64,000 nucleotides of DNA, taken from NCBI GenBank assembly GCA_026421205.1, contig JAPKBM010000005.1:25754-89753 (forward strand), given 5' to 3'. The position numbers and the translations under genes were made by a program. This DNA comes from Planctomycetota bacterium (lineage in GTDB: Bacteria > Planctomycetota > UBA1135). This document shows, piece by piece, positions 1-9,813 of the stretch (position 1 is its first letter; each line of letters begins with the position of its first letter). The notes under the pieces are model-generated. The model worked only from the letters and a program-made list of their open reading frames with translations, had not been told where the DNA came from and ran no database searches.

Positions 1-1
1 T

Positions 2-670
2 GGCATTCAAGTTCAATCACAAGTCCTTTCTATAAAGGGGTTTAAGTCGGAATCATCCTGGATTGATATCATTAAAGAGGCCCACAAGGCGGGGGAATCT
101 CTTGGGGGTACGTTCCAAGTCACCGCCGACGGCCTCCCTCCGGGTTTGGGCGGCTACGCACAGGCTACAGATCGCCTTGATGCCCGCTTGCTGGGGGTAT
201 TAGCCAGCATTCCAGCCATCAAAGGTGTCGAAATTGGCCTAGGTTTTACGGCATCTGAAACCGTCGGAAGTGATTTCCACGACGAGGTTTGCGTAGATTC
301 AGAGGCCTATCACTCTTTGGGCCGTGTGACCAACCGTGCCGGTGGAATTGAGGGCGGCTTGACGAACGGCCAGCAAATCCGTCTCCGGGCTGCCATGAAA
401 CCAATTCCGACTCTCCGCAAGGGCGTTCCTTCGGTGGACCTTGAAACAGGTGAGTTGGCACGATCTACTTATGAACGAAGTGACGTTTGCGCAGTTTTTG
501 CCGCCGCAGTAGTGGGAGAAGCCCTCGTTTGTTTGGAATTGGCGTCTGCATTGCGGGCAAGACTGGGTGGAACCACTTTGGCTGAGATGAAAGAACGCTT
601 TGAATTGCTTCGCCCCAAGGCTTTAGTCACAGATTGGCCTCGAACTTTGGACTCTCCCGGATTTTCCTAG
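2..670 (+). CDS. aroC: Chorismate synthase, C-terminal part (5' end outside window)
   Basis: Last step of the shikimate pathway: 5-enolpyruvylshikimate-3-phosphate to chorismate, using reduced FMN, in the cytoplasm. The frame is open from base 2, and the track's start at 146 is only an internal GTG. Family signatures seen are KAGESLGG near the visible start, SDFHDEV, GGIEGGLTNGQQI and KPIPTLRKGVPSVD, the conserved FMN/substrate-binding stretches, followed by the RSDVCAVFAAAVVGEAL helix that closes the fold. Roughly the last 220 residues are present. The gene ends just before a promoter for the tRNA-tuf operon, so it is probably the last gene of an upstream unit. Confidence 0.93.
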   Translation, partial: GIQVQSQVLSIKGFKSESSWIDIIKEAHKAGESLGGTFQVTADGLPPGLGGYAQATDRLDARLLGVLASIPAIKGVEIGLGFTASETVGSDFHDEVCVDSEAYHSLGRVTNRAGGIEGGLTNGQQIRLRAAMKPIPTLRKGVPSVDLETGELARSTYERSDVCAVFAAAVVGEALVCLELASALRARLGGTTLAEMKERFELLRPKALVTDWPRTLDSPGFS

Positions 671-679
671 CCCCTTTTG

Positions 680-707
680 TTGACTGGACTAGGGGCGACC
701 GTAAACT
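680..707 (+). promoter_or_regulatory. Promoter of the tRNA-tuf operon
   Basis: TTGACT (680-685), 16-bp spacer, TAAACT (702-707), then GTTCT and GCCCTTT. It sits 28 bases before the first tRNA. The -10 and the bases after it match the rpsL promoter at 14082 almost exactly. Confidence 0.7.
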
Positions 708-735
708 GTTCTGCCCTTTTCCTTACAGGACTTGG

Positions 736-811
736 GCTAGCGTAGCTCAGTTGGTAGAGCTTCCGCCTTGTAAGCGGATGGTCACAGGTTCAAGTCCTGT
801 CGCTAGCTCCA
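736..811 (+). tRNA. tRNA-Thr (anticodon TGT)
   Basis: Acceptor stem GCTAGCG/CGCTAGC, D arm GCTCAGTTGGTAGAGC, anticodon stem TCCGC/GCGGA with loop CTTGTAA, T arm with GGTTCAAGTCC, and encoded CCA. It is the first of four tRNAs in front of tuf. Confidence 0.96.
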
Positions 812-860
812 CCTGGAAGAGGTAGTTCTTTTGTGCGTTCCGGAAAGCTCCCGCTTTCTC

Positions 861-945
861 GGGGAGATACCGAAGTGGTCAAACGGGACGGATTGTAAAT
901 CCGTTGGCTCAGCCTTCAGAGGTTCAAATCCTCTTCTCCCCACCA
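861..945 (+). tRNA. tRNA-Tyr (anticodon GTA)
   Basis: Class II tRNA with acceptor GGGGAGA/TCTCCCC, anticodon stem ACGGA/TCCGT with loop TTGTAAA, a long variable arm, T loop GGTTCAAATCC, and encoded CCA. It is second in the Thr-Tyr-Gly-Thr cluster. Confidence 0.96.
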
Positions 946-950
946 ATTTT

Positions 951-1024
<74 letters not shown>

Positions 1025-1057
1025 CGCACATCTTCAACGGCTTCGCTTACGAAGTCC

Positions 1058-1132
<75 letters not shown>

Positions 1133-1233
1133 GAAAATAAAACGCGTCGGTTTTGTGCCGACGGATTCCCACAACCCAACCTAACATTAAGCCTTACACA
1201 CTCGGTAGAACAGCTATTGAGGGAGATTGACAC

Positions 1234-2439
1234 ATGGCAAAGGAAGTTTTTGAACGTACAAAGCCGCATGTAAATGTCGGTACCATCGGTCACGTCGACC
1301 ACGGCAAGACCACCCTGACTGCAGCTATTACTGGTTACCTCGCTAAGGTAACGGGTTCTACTGCAAAGGCCTTCGATGAAATCGATAAGGCCCCCGAAGA
1401 AAAAGCTCGGGGCATTACGATTTCTACGGCACACGTTGAGTATGAGACAGTTAACCGTCACTACGCTCACGTTGATTGCCCAGGACACGCGGATTATGTG
1501 AAGAACATGATCACGGGTGCTGCACAGATGGACGGCGCCATTTTGGTGGTTGCCGCCACCGATGGCCCCATGCCGCAAACCAAAGAGCACATTCTGCTCG
1601 CCAAGCAGGTCAACGTGCCTGCCATGTGCGTGTTCATGAATAAGTGTGACATGGTGGATGATGAAGAGCTCATTGAGCTCGTGGAAATGGAAATTCGGGA
1701 GCTACTCTCTGAGTACGATTTCCCCGGAGATGATATTCCCATCATTCAGGGTTCCGCCTTGAAAGCTCTTGAAGCCGTTCAAGCAGGTGTCGCTGCCGAC
1801 GATGATGCCTTTGGCGCTATGAAAGAGCTGATGGACGCGGTTGATTCCTACATCCCACAGCCTGAGCGTGAAATCGACAAGGCTTTCCTCATGCCTGTAG
1901 AGGATGTTTTCTCCATTGAGGGTCGTGGCACGGTTGTAACGGGCCGAATTGAAACCGGAATCGTGAAGGTCGGTGAAAAGATCGAAATCATTGGTGTGAA
2001 GGAAACCGTAGAGAGCACCTGTACGGGTGTGGAAATGTTCCAGAAGACTCTTGATGAGGGTCGTGCTGGTGACAACGTGGGAGTACTTCTTCGAGGTGTG
2101 AAAAAGGAAGATGTAGAGCGAGGTCAAGTTTTGGCCAAGCCAGGCTCCATTACACCACACACATTGTTCGAGGCTGAGGTCTACATCCTCAGCAAAGATG
2201 AGGGTGGCCGTCACAAGCCTTTCTTCGACGGATACCGTCCTCAGTTTTACTTCCGTACCACCGACGTAACCGGCACCATTAAATTGGCCGATGGCGTTGA
2301 GATGGTCATGCCTGGTGACAACATCAAGATGAACGTTGAGCTCCTTACCCCAATCGCCATGAGCGACCAACTACGCTTTGCAATTCGCGAAGGTGGTCGG
2401 ACCGTTGGCGCCGGCGTTGTCGCCAAGATTCTCGGCTAA
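1234..2439 (+). CDS. tuf: Elongation factor Tu
   Basis: GTPase that carries aminoacyl-tRNA to the ribosomal A site. 401 residues, slightly longer than the usual 393-397. G1 GHVDHGKT (19-26), the switch I RGITI region, G3 DCPGH, and G4 NKCD are intact. Domains II ([13 protein letters not shown]) and III follow. The ATG at 1234 is preceded by GGGAGATTGACAC, a usable Shine-Dalgarno. It lies about 100 bases after tRNA-Thr(GGT) in the same transcription unit, so the tRNAs must be cut from the tuf mRNA. No second tuf is in this window. Confidence 0.98.
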   Translation: MAKEVFERTKPHVNVGTIGHVDHGKTTLTAAITGYLAKVTGSTAKAFDEIDKAPEEKARGITISTAHVEYETVNRHYAHVDCPGHADYVKNMITGAAQMDGAILVVAATDGPMPQTKEHILLAKQVNVPAMCVFMNKCDMVDDEELIELVEMEIRELLSEYDFPGDDIPIIQGSALKALEAVQAGVAADDDAFGAMKELMDAVDSYIPQPEREIDKAFLMPVEDVFSIEGRGTVVTGRIETGIVKVGEKIEIIGVKETVESTCTGVEMFQKTLDEGRAGDNVGVLLRGVKKEDVERGQVLAKPGSITPHTLFEAEVYILSKDEGGRHKPFFDGYRPQFYFRTTDVTGTIKLADGVEMVMPGDNIKMNVELLTPIAMSDQLRFAIREGGRTVGAGVVAKILG

Positions 2440-2455
2440 TTAAGGAAATGATTTT

Positions 2456-2478
2456 GCCGCCCTGTTTTCATGGGCGGC
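2456..2478 (+). promoter_or_regulatory. Hairpin between tuf and rpmG
   Basis: A perfect 7-bp GC stem, GCCGCCC/GGGCGGC, with a 9-base loop. No T-run follows, so it is more likely an RNA-processing or attenuation/stability element than an intrinsic terminator. Confidence 0.45.
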
Positions 2479-2500
2479 TCAATCTCATCCCATTGAAACC

Positions 2501-2659
2501 ATGAAGAACAAAGAACGATTCGTTTTTCTCGAATGCACGGAGTGCAAGAACCGCAACTACACCACAGGGAAGCGGATTCGGGCCGAGTACAAGTTGGAGA
2601 AGAAAAAGTTCTGCCGCTTCTGTCGGTCCCATGTGGTCCATCGGGAAAAGAAACTCTAA
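2501..2659 (+). CDS. rpmG: 50S ribosomal protein L33
   Basis: 52-residue protein missed by the ORF track because it is short. It has the zinc-ribbon form, with ECTECKNRNY near the start and CRFC near the end (two CxxC pairs), so this is the zinc-binding C+ paralogue type. ATG 2501 follows AAACC with no obvious Shine-Dalgarno. Its place between tuf and secE is the classical one in many bacteria. It belongs to the large subunit near the E site. Confidence 0.95.
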   Translation: MKNKERFVFLECTECKNRNYTTGKRIRAEYKLEKKKFCRFCRSHVVHREKKL

Positions 2660-2661
2660 TT

Positions 2662-3105
2662 ATGCTGTTCCGCTATAAGCCCGATGAGGGTCGTAATGCA
2701 CGCCAAGCAACGTTTTGGCTTGGTGAGGGCATGTTGGCCTTCGCCTGTTACGCATTAAGTGGAACATTGACGGGTTGGGTTTCTATGCGCCGTCCATTGA
2801 TTGAGAGCTTGGAAACAGTGCCTGTGCTTGGTGTGCCCTTTACTGGGGCTTTTGCCATTGCTGCGGCCCTGTTCGTGGTGGGTTCCTTGGTTTTTGTGCG
2901 CTATATGTCGGCAGAAAAACAAGCTCAGCATCTCATTGAAGTGGAAGCTGAGGTGAACAAGGTGACGTGGCCAACCTTTAAGGAGGCGTCTAACTCCTCC
3001 ATTGTGGTTGTCATCACGGTGGTTGTTTTGATGGGCTTTCTGGCTATTGCGGACCTCCTCTTAGGAAAAGTATTCAACATCATTTTGTGGGAGAATCTGC
3101 GATGA
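2662..3105 (+). CDS. secE: Preprotein translocase subunit SecE
   Basis: Clamp subunit of the SecYEG channel in the inner membrane. I start it at ATG 2662, directly after the rpmG stop; the longer track ORF would run through rpmG. The 147-residue product has the SecE core at the C-terminus (EVNKVTWPTFKEA, then a long hydrophobic helix). Ahead of it are two more probable membrane segments, around residues 25-45 and 60-85. This three-helix layout resembles E. coli rather than the minimal one-helix SecE. The stop overlaps nusG as ATGA, indicating translational coupling. Confidence 0.93.
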   Translation: MLFRYKPDEGRNARQATFWLGEGMLAFACYALSGTLTGWVSMRRPLIESLETVPVLGVPFTGAFAIAAALFVVGSLVFVRYMSAEKQAQHLIEVEAEVNKVTWPTFKEASNSSIVVVITVVVLMGFLAIADLLLGKVFNIILWENLR

Positions 3106-3659
3106 CCTTGGATTGGTACGTTGTTCGGGTTGCTACAAACCGAGAGGACTCCATTAGAGAGCGTCTTATGAAGCGTGTTAAGGCCGATGGCCTTGAGCAC
3201 CGCGTTCCACAGGTCCTTGTTCCCATTGAAAAAATTACAGAAATTCGCTCTGGGAAAAAGAAAGTAATTTCTAAAAAGATTTACCCAGGTTACCTGATGA
3301 TTCAGGCAACCCTCGGTGAGCAGGGGTCGGAGAACCAGGAAGATCAAGCAGTTTGGTTTGCTCTCCACGAAACTTACGGTGTTGGCCCTTTTGTAGGCTC
3401 CGGAAAAGAGCCTACTCCCATGACTGCAGATGAAGTGGACGGTGTCCTTTCTCGCATGAATGAAAGTGAAGCAACTCCAAAAATGGCTGTGAAGACAAAG
3501 CGGGGTGATATGGTGCGCATTAAGGAAGGACCTTTCGAGGGCTTCGATGGCACTGTGGAAGACGTAGACGGTTCAAAAGGCATGCTACGTATTTCGGTGA
3601 CCATTTTTGGTCGCGCAACTAGTGTTGAAATCAATCATTGGCAGGTGGAACCCATTTAA
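3102..3659 (+). CDS. nusG: Transcription elongation/antitermination factor NusG
   Basis: Binds RNA polymerase and couples it to ribosomes or Rho. 185 residues from ATG 3102, chosen over the track's GTG 3087 because it overlaps the secE stop as ATGA. N-terminal NGN domain with WYVVRVATNREDSIRERL and KKIYPGYLMIQ; C-terminal KOW motif GDMVRIKEGPFEGFDGTVEDVD around residues 135-155. An insertion of about ten residues (GEQGSENQED) follows the PGYL motif. The secE-nusG-rplK order is near universal. Confidence 0.96.
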   Translation: MTLDWYVVRVATNREDSIRERLMKRVKADGLEHRVPQVLVPIEKITEIRSGKKKVISKKIYPGYLMIQATLGEQGSENQEDQAVWFALHETYGVGPFVGSGKEPTPMTADEVDGVLSRMNESEATPKMAVKTKRGDMVRIKEGPFEGFDGTVEDVDGSKGMLRISVTIFGRATSVEINHWQVEPI

Positions 3660-3722
3660 CCATCTGCTCCATGCTGACTTCGGTTGGCACCCGTTCGAAC
3701 CACTTCGGTGGGAGGGAAAACA

Positions 3723-4148
3723 ATGGCAAAAGAAATTAGTGCAAAAATTAAATTACAGTGCCCCGCAGGCGCTGCCACCCCGGCTCCACCGGTAGGCCCA
3801 GCATTGGGCGCTCACGGGGTGCCCATTGGTGATTTCGTCAAGCAGTTCAATGACGCTACCGCGGATAAGCGTGGCACCATCATCCCGGTGGTCATCACGG
3901 TTTACACGGATCGCAGTTTTAGTCTTGAGTACAAATCTCCACCAGCCTCAGCGCTTTTGATGAAGGCGGCTGGCGTTCCGAAAGGCGCGGCGGAGATCGG
4001 CACGGAAATTGTTGGGAAAGTGACTTCGGCGCAACTCCAAGAGATCGCCGAAGTGAAACAAGCAGATTTAAACGCAGCTTCGGTGGAGGCTGCTATGAGA
4101 ATCATTGCTGGAACCGCCCGTTCCATGGGTATTGAGGTGGAGGCATAA
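3723..4148 (+). CDS. rplK: 50S ribosomal protein L11
   Basis: 141 residues, standard length; it forms the GTPase-associated centre with 23S rRNA and contacts L10/L12 and RelA. The signature [24 protein letters not shown] is near residues 20-45. Start ATG 3723 follows GGGAGGGAAAACA, a strong Shine-Dalgarno; the track's earlier start reads into untranslated leader. It is co-transcribed with rplA two bases downstream. Confidence 0.97.
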   Translation: MAKEISAKIKLQCPAGAATPAPPVGPALGAHGVPIGDFVKQFNDATADKRGTIIPVVITVYTDRSFSLEYKSPPASALLMKAAGVPKGAAEIGTEIVGKVTSAQLQEIAEVKQADLNAASVEAAMRIIAGTARSMGIEVEA

Positions 4149-4150
4149 TC

Positions 4151-4837
4151 ATGGCGAAAAAAAGTCGTCGTTATCGTGAAAATCTTGAGTCCTTAGACCT
4201 TTCCAGGACTTACTCCTTAGATGAGGCCGTGGGAGCTCTGAAGGGCCTTCGTCCTGCCAAGTTTGATGAAACGGTGGAAGTCGTAGCACGTCTTGGTGTG
4301 GATCCTCGGAAATCGGACCAAATGGTTCGCGGCGCGGTGAGTCTTCCTCACGGATTGGGGAAAACAATTCGCGTGGTTGCTTTCGCTGAGGGAGACGCAG
4401 CGGACGCCTGTAAAGAGGCGGGTGCTGTGGAAGTTGGCGGAGAAGATCTTGCAAAGAAAATTGAGGGAGGTTGGACGGACTTTGATTTAGTCATCGCCCA
4501 CCCCTCCATGATGCGTTTCGTCGGAAAGTTAGGCCGTACTTTGGGTCCGAAGGGCTTGATGCCTTCCCCGAAGTCTGGAACGGTTGCTCCGGATGTTGCC
4601 AAGGCTGTTGCTGATTTTGTGGCAGGTAAGGTGGACTTCCGAGTTGATTCCGCAGGGAATGTTCACGTTCCCGTGGGCAAGGCTTCTTTCTCAGCAGATA
4701 AATTAACGGAAAATGCTTCCGCGCTTTTGGACTACATCGTTTCGTTGCGCCCCGCAACGGCGAAGGGTATTTACATCCAAAATCTCAGCATTTCCACTTC
4801 TATGAGCCCAGGCCTTCGCGTCGCATATAGCTACTAG
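4151..4837 (+). CDS. rplA: 50S ribosomal protein L1
   Basis: 228 residues, building the L1 stalk that moves E-site tRNA. Recognised by [18 protein letters not shown] in the middle, [21 protein letters not shown], and a C-terminal [20 protein letters not shown]. In other bacteria L1 represses its own rplKA mRNA; I see no clear L1-like target motif here. A GGAGG lies before ATAATCATG. Confidence 0.97.
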   Translation: MAKKSRRYRENLESLDLSRTYSLDEAVGALKGLRPAKFDETVEVVARLGVDPRKSDQMVRGAVSLPHGLGKTIRVVAFAEGDAADACKEAGAVEVGGEDLAKKIEGGWTDFDLVIAHPSMMRFVGKLGRTLGPKGLMPSPKSGTVAPDVAKAVADFVAGKVDFRVDSAGNVHVPVGKASFSADKLTENASALLDYIVSLRPATAKGIYIQNLSISTSMSPGLRVAYSY

Positions 4838-4847
4838 GAGAAGAATC

Positions 4848-5381
4848 ATGGTTAGCACAATCAATGAGTGGATCGTTTCTGAATACACGGATTTTTTCCG
4901 TGACAAGGAAGGCGTCGTCCTTTTGGACATGCACGCCCTTTCTGTGGAAGAATCCCAAAACTTGCGGGCATCCGTTCGTGCAACAGGTGCCGAACTGCGC
5001 CTCACTAAAAAGCGCCTCGCTAAGGTCGCCATGAAGGAAGCTGGTATCGCCCTCGGTGATGATGCTTGGTGTGCCGGTGATTTGGCCGTTCTTGTGGGTG
5101 ATGTTGAAGCCACAATCAGTGCCGCAAAAGCGATTAAAGATGCTTTCGGTGATGATGAGGCAAATCGCATTGTTTATCGTGGCGCATACTTCGACGGCTC
5201 CATCATGAATGCCGAAGAGGCTGTCACCCTTGCTTCCATGCCAGACAAGCAAACCTTGCGTGGCATGCTTTGTGGAGCCATTTCTGGCCCTGCACGTTCT
5301 CTCGCCTCTCTCTTGAGTGAGGTTCCCGCTTCTACCGCCCGCGTGCTTCAGGCACGGGCGGATCAAGGGGATGCCGCTTAA
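4848..5381 (+). CDS. rplJ: 50S ribosomal protein L10
   Basis: 177 residues; anchors L12 dimers on the stalk base. The N-terminal rRNA-binding domain contains VEESQNLRASVRATGAELRLTKKRLAKVAMKEAG. The C-terminal helix (RSLASLLSEVPASTARVLQARADQ) is the L12 docking site. GGAGAAGAATC precedes the ATG. The gap after rplA is only ten bases, so there is no room for the long rplJ leader seen in many bacteria. Confidence 0.95.
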   Translation: MVSTINEWIVSEYTDFFRDKEGVVLLDMHALSVEESQNLRASVRATGAELRLTKKRLAKVAMKEAGIALGDDAWCAGDLAVLVGDVEATISAAKAIKDAFGDDEANRIVYRGAYFDGSIMNAEEAVTLASMPDKQTLRGMLCGAISGPARSLASLLSEVPASTARVLQARADQGDAA

Positions 5382-5426
5382 GCGGACCCCTTATCTCCTG
5401 AATCCCCTGACCGAATAAATAAAATC

Positions 5427-5834
5427 ATGTCCGAAGAGACCCAAGCAACCGTAGAGCTCGACTCTGATCTCGAAGCCCTCTTCACCCAGTTGGATGCATT
5501 GCCTATTGGCAAAGCTGCCAACCTTGTCAAAGCAATGGAAGAGCGCTGGGGTGTTAGCGCCGCCGCTCCTGTTGCTGCTGCCGCTGTTGCTGGCGGTGGC
5601 GTAGAAGAAGCTGCTGAAGAGAAGACATCTTTCGATGTCATCCTTGAGAGCATTGGTGAAAAGAAAATCAACGTTATTAAAGCCGTTCGCAGCATTACAG
5701 GCCTCGGCCTGAAAGAAGCGAAGGGACTCGTTGAATCTGCCCCGATGGCTGTCAAGGAAGGCGTCACGAAAGACGAAGCCGACGACGTCAAGAAACAGCT
5801 CGAAGAAGCAGGCGCTTCCGTCAAGCTCGCTTAG
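5427..5834 (+). CDS. rplL: 50S ribosomal protein L7/L12
   Basis: 135 residues, slightly longer than the usual 120-128. N-terminal dimerisation domain with [26 protein letters not shown], an Ala-rich hinge ([20 protein letters not shown]), and the globular factor-binding domain [35 protein letters not shown]. Recruits translational GTPases. It is followed by a 199-base structured spacer before rpoB. Confidence 0.97.
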   Translation: MSEETQATVELDSDLEALFTQLDALPIGKAANLVKAMEERWGVSAAAPVAAAAVAGGGVEEAAEEKTSFDVILESIGEKKINVIKAVRSITGLGLKEAKGLVESAPMAVKEGVTKDEADDVKKQLEEAGASVKLA

Positions 5835-5863
5835 GGCTAGGCTGCGTGCGTTCGTTTTTGAGC

Positions 5864-6003
5864 GGCCCCAATTTTCCTCGCCACACTTCAGTGTGTGGGG
5901 GGGGAGGGGCCCGTTTCGCCTCGCAATTTCGCTCACTTCCGTGGTGCGAAAATGCATTTTTGCTTGGCCCCTCATTTTTTGAGGTGCCGTGCGGGTTTCC
6001 CGC
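5864..6003 (+). promoter_or_regulatory. Structured rplL-rpoB spacer with four hairpins
   Basis: Four consecutive stem-loops read in the + strand. (1) 5864-5911, long imperfect: GGCCCC/GGGGCC, CCTC/GAGG and CACAC/GTGTG around TTCA. (2) 5923-5955: GCA and TTTCGC paired with GCGAAA and TGC. (3) 5966-5988: GGC and CCTCA paired with TGAGG and GCC. (4) 5991-6003: GCGGG/CCCGC. In E. coli this spacer holds an attenuator and an RNase III site; by analogy this could set the L12-to-RNA-polymerase ratio. None has a clean terminator T-run. Confidence 0.6.
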
Positions 6004-6033
6004 CACCTTTCTTCCATCCAGCAGATAAAGGTC

Positions 6034-9000
6034 ATGACCCCCTCAACTTCATCCACCGCTAACTCTGAGATTCGCGATTTCCGCTCCTTCCAATTCAAGG
6101 ATGCGAGCGTACTTCCAGGCTTGTCCGATCTCCAAACTGTTTCCTACACGGATTTTCTTCAAGTCGGTATTCCGGCAAACCGAAGGAAACTGCAGGGGCT
6201 CGAAGCTCTTTTTCAGTCTTCTTTCCCGATTGAAAGTCATGACAAGTCCATGGCGTTGGAATACGGAGGCTACACCTTGGGTCGCCCGCGCTATACCCCG
6301 GATGAATGTAGACAGTTGCGGTATAGCTATGCTTATCCATTGAAAGTAAAGATGGGTTTCAAGCGGGGTGATGACTTGCTCGAGGAGGATATTTACCTCG
6401 GTGAAATCCCGGTCATGCTTGGGGGTGGTGAGTTCGTTGTGAACGGGTCAGAGCGAGTCCTCGTGACTCAGTTACATCGTTCTCCTGGGATTGACTTTGC
6501 GGTTGATGTGCACACGGGGGACAAAAAACTCCATTCTTTCCGCGTCATTCCAGAGCGAGGCTCTTGGGTGGAAATGTTAGTGTCTGGAAAAGGGACTTTA
6601 CAGGTACGTATTGACCAGCAAGGGAAATTTTCCGCACTCACGTTCTTGCGTGCGATGCATCCAGATTGGGGCACCGACGATGAGCTGCTCAATTTGCTTT
6701 ACCCAGTAGAGAAGATGGGAAGAGGGAAGCATTCCAAGGCTAAATACGCATCAGTTCTTGCGGGTCGTTGTTCAATCGGTCAAGTCCGTGATAATCGTAC
6801 GGGTGAGATATGGGTCGAAGCTGGGAAGGTCATCTCAGATGAAGCTGCTGAGAGAATTGCGGTCTCAGACATGAAAACCGTTGCTGTTCTCTCTACGGAT
6901 CCAAAGCACAAAGCGGAGTTCCCTTGGATGGATGACACATTGATTTTGGACAGCATGAAGGAAGATACAGCCTCTTCTCATGAAGAAGCTTTGGCGGCAA
7001 TTTATGCTAAGTTGCGCCCGGGAAACCCCATCCAGTTAGAGAAAGCCAGGGAGCTTGTGAATGACCGCTTCTTTGACGAAAAGCGATACTCCTTGGGTCG
7101 TGTTGGCCGTTTCCGGATTAGCCGGAAGTTTAAGCGCCCATCCGAGGCCGATAAGGGGCCAACTACGTTGATGCCTGAAGATGTTTTGGACGCCGTGCGT
7201 TATTTGTTGTCGCTACGTGCCAATCACGGAGAGGTTGATGATATTGACCACCTCGGAAACCGGCGTGTTCGAACGTTCGGTGAACTAGCTACAGACGAAT
7301 TCAGAAAAGGTTTGTTGAAGGTTTCTCGTGCTGCTGTGGATCGGATGTCCCAGCAAAGTGATTCGGAAACATTGACCCCTCGAAGTCTTGTGAATGCGAA
7401 AGCTTTCTCTACCGCGGTAGATCAGTTCTTCGCCCGTGGTGAGTTGAGTCAGGTAGTGGACCAGACAAACCCCTTGTCTCAGCTAGCTCATGAGCGCCGC
7501 TTGTCGGCTCTTGGCCCAGGTGGTTTGAACCGAAAACGCGCGGGCTTCCAGGAACGAGATGTGCACATTAGTCACTACGGTCGCCTCTGCCCAATCGAGA
7601 CACCTGAAGGTGCGAACATTGGTCTTATTTCTTCTCTCTCTCTCTATGCAGTCGTCGACAACTATGGTTTTTTGACTACGCCCTATCGCATTGTCAAGAA
7701 GGGGAAGGTGTTAGATGAAATTGCCTATCTTCGTGCGGATGAAGAATATGACTGTGTGTTTGCGCCGGCTGACGCTGACATTAAGAAGAATAAGTTTGTT
7801 CCCGATGAATCGGGGCATGTGATGTGTCGCCATCACGGCGAATTCACCTTGAAGCACATGGACGAGATCCACTACTTGGATATCGACCCCGCGCAAATTC
7901 TTGGTATTTCCGCATCTTTGATTCCATTCTTGGAGCATGATGACGCAAACCGTGCCTTGATGGGTTCCAACATGCAGCGTCAAGCGGTTCCTCTATTGCG
8001 TACGGAGCCGCCTTTGGTGGGTACTGGAATGGAAGTTCCTGTGGCTATGAACTCTGGATGGATTGTGCGTGCACGGCGGGCCGGTACGGTGGAGAAAGTT
8101 GACGCATTTTCTGTAAAGCTGTCAGGTGATGCAGAGCCATACGCCCTACGAAAGTTTCAGGGCACCAATGAGCACACGTACTTGAATCAGAAGCCGATTG
8201 TCAAAGTGGGCCAAAAACTGAAGAAAGGGGACGTGATTGCGGATGGACCGGCCATGAAAAATGGTGAGTTGTCCATCGGAAAGAATCTCCTTGTGGCCTT
8301 TATGTCTTGGGAGGGCTACAACTACGAGGATGCCATCATCGTTTCTCAGCGTTTGGTGAAAGAGGATGTCTTTACTTCAGTTCACATCCACCACTTCGAA
8401 GCAGAAATTCGGGAAACAACCTTAGGTAAAGAAGAATTTACCCGGGATATCCCTAATGCGGGAGAGCGGGCACTTCGTAATTTGGATGATAGCGGTATTG
8501 TTCGAATTGGAACTCGAGTTGGCCCGAACGATATTTTGGTGGGCAAAGTCGCGCCAAAATCAAAGACGGAGTTAACCCCAGAAGAGCGTCTTCTGCATGC
8601 TATTTTTGGTCGGGCTGGAGAAGACGTGAAAAACGTATCTTTGAAGCTGTCGGCGGGCGTGCGTGGTGTTGTGATTAGCGCTGAACGCTATAGCCGAAAA
8701 ATCAACATGACCCCAGCAGAGCGTCGGGAGGCCCACGAGAAAATTCGCGATATTGAATCTGAATATGATGCAGTCTTGCGCGTTGAGTTGCAGGGTTGTA
8801 TTGAAGATTTGGAGGATTACCTCAGCACGTCTTTGACTTTTCCGGGCACGAAGAAAGGACTGAAAGTGGATGAGACTACTTTGTTCGGTGACTTGATGGA
8901 AGTGCGTGAGTGTTTAGCCGTCTTCTCACATGGCTTAGATCACGCAAGCAAAAAGAAGAAGGCGGAAGAACTTGTTCGCTATCACTTAGACCGCATTGAG

Positions 9001-9804
9001 GACAAGGAGGCTTGGAAGACGAAAATGGCTTCCCGTCTCTCTCGTGGAGATGAGCTTCCTAATGGTGTTCTTGAAATGGTTAAAATTCACATTGCAACCA
9101 AGCGCAACCTTTCCATCGGAGACAAGATGGCAGGTCGTCACGGGAACAAGGGGGTAATTTCCACAATTCTCCCAGAGGCTGATATGCCTTATCTCGAAGA
9201 CGGAACTCCCGTTGACATTGTCTTGAACCCTTTGGGTGTGCCAAGTCGTATGAATGTCGGGCAAATTCTTGAGACTCACCTCGGCTGGGCTGCTGCAAAG
9301 TCCGGTTTCCGTGCTTACACGGGGGCATTTGATGGGGCAACCGAAGCTGATATTGAGGCTGCTTTGGAAGAGGCTGGTCTCAACACATCAGGAACCTCTA
9401 CGGTCCTTGATGGGCGGACAGGCTCTGCCTTTGAGCAACAGGTTTGCGTGGGCTACATGTACATGCTGAAATTGCACCATTTGGTTGACGAGAAGGTACA
9501 TGCTCGCTCGACAGGGCCTTACAGCCTGATTACGCAACAACCTTTGGGGGGTAAAGCCCGCTTTGGTGGTCAGCGTCTTGGAGAAATGGAAGTGTGGGCC
9601 TTGGAGGCTTACGGAGCGGCGTACTTGCTCCAAGAACTTCTCACGGTGAAATCGGATGATGTCGATGGCCGTACAAAGATCTACGAATCCATGGTGAAGG
9701 GAAGAAACATCCTAGAGTCAGGAACACCGGTGAGTTTTGAGGTTCTCATGAATGAAATTCGTGGGCTTGGTCTCAATATCCAGTTGAACGATAAAAAAAA
9801 CTAA
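6034..9804 (+). CDS. rpoB: DNA-directed RNA polymerase subunit beta
   Basis: 1256 residues from ATG 6034. The track's GTG 5989 lies inside a spacer hairpin and is unlikely. Forms the catalytic pincer with beta'. Recognised by the rifampicin-pocket segment GELSQVVDQTNPLSQLAHERRLSALGPGGL, GRLCPIETPEGANIGLI, GDKMAGRHGNKGVIS and the C-terminal GGQRLGEMEVWALEAYGAAYLLQELLTVKSDD. The residues equivalent to E. coli D516, H526 and S531 are all the sensitive type. It is nine bases before rpoC. Confidence 0.98.
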   Translation: MTPSTSSTANSEIRDFRSFQFKDASVLPGLSDLQTVSYTDFLQVGIPANRRKLQGLEALFQSSFPIESHDKSMALEYGGYTLGRPRYTPDECRQLRYSYAYPLKVKMGFKRGDDLLEEDIYLGEIPVMLGGGEFVVNGSERVLVTQLHRSPGIDFAVDVHTGDKKLHSFRVIPERGSWVEMLVSGKGTLQVRIDQQGKFSALTFLRAMHPDWGTDDELLNLLYPVEKMGRGKHSKAKYASVLAGRCSIGQVRDNRTGEIWVEAGKVISDEAAERIAVSDMKTVAVLSTDPKHKAEFPWMDDTLILDSMKEDTASSHEEALAAIYAKLRPGNPIQLEKARELVNDRFFDEKRYSLGRVGRFRISRKFKRPSEADKGPTTLMPEDVLDAVRYLLSLRANHGEVDDIDHLGNRRVRTFGELATDEFRKGLLKVSRAAVDRMSQQSDSETLTPRSLVNAKAFSTAVDQFFARGELSQVVDQTNPLSQLAHERRLSALGPGGLNRKRAGFQERDVHISHYGRLCPIETPEGANIGLISSLSLYAVVDNYGFLTTPYRIVKKGKVLDEIAYLRADEEYDCVFAPADADIKKNKFVPDESGHVMCRHHGEFTLKHMDEIHYLDIDPAQILGISASLIPFLEHDDANRALMGSNMQRQAVPLLRTEPPLVGTGMEVPVAMNSGWIVRARRAGTVEKVDAFSVKLSGDAEPYALRKFQGTNEHTYLNQKPIVKVGQKLKKGDVIADGPAMKNGELSIGKNLLVAFMSWEGYNYEDAIIVSQRLVKEDVFTSVHIHHFEAEIRETTLGKEEFTRDIPNAGERALRNLDDSGIVRIGTRVGPNDILVGKVAPKSKTELTPEERLLHAIFGRAGEDVKNVSLKLSAGVRGVVISAERYSRKINMTPAERREAHEKIRDIESEYDAVLRVELQGCIEDLEDYLSTSLTFPGTKKGLKVDETTLFGDLMEVRECLAVFSHGLDHASKKKKAEELVRYHLDRIEDKEAWKTKMASRLSRGDELPNGVLEMVKIHIATKRNLSIGDKMAGRHGNKGVISTILPEADMPYLEDGTPVDIVLNPLGVPSRMNVGQILETHLGWAAAKSGFRAYTGAFDGATEADIEAALEEAGLNTSGTSTVLDGRTGSAFEQQVCVGYMYMLKLHHLVDEKVHARSTGPYSLITQQPLGGKARFGGQRLGEMEVWALEAYGAAYLLQELLTVKSDDVDGRTKIYESMVKGRNILESGTPVSFEVLMNEIRGLGLNIQLNDKKN

Positions 9805-9813
9805 GGAGAAGGA

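Noticed and set aside
3690-3712. TTGGCACCCGTTCG before rplK as a second sigma-54 site
   Set aside because: The -12 GC is not at the required ten-base spacing.
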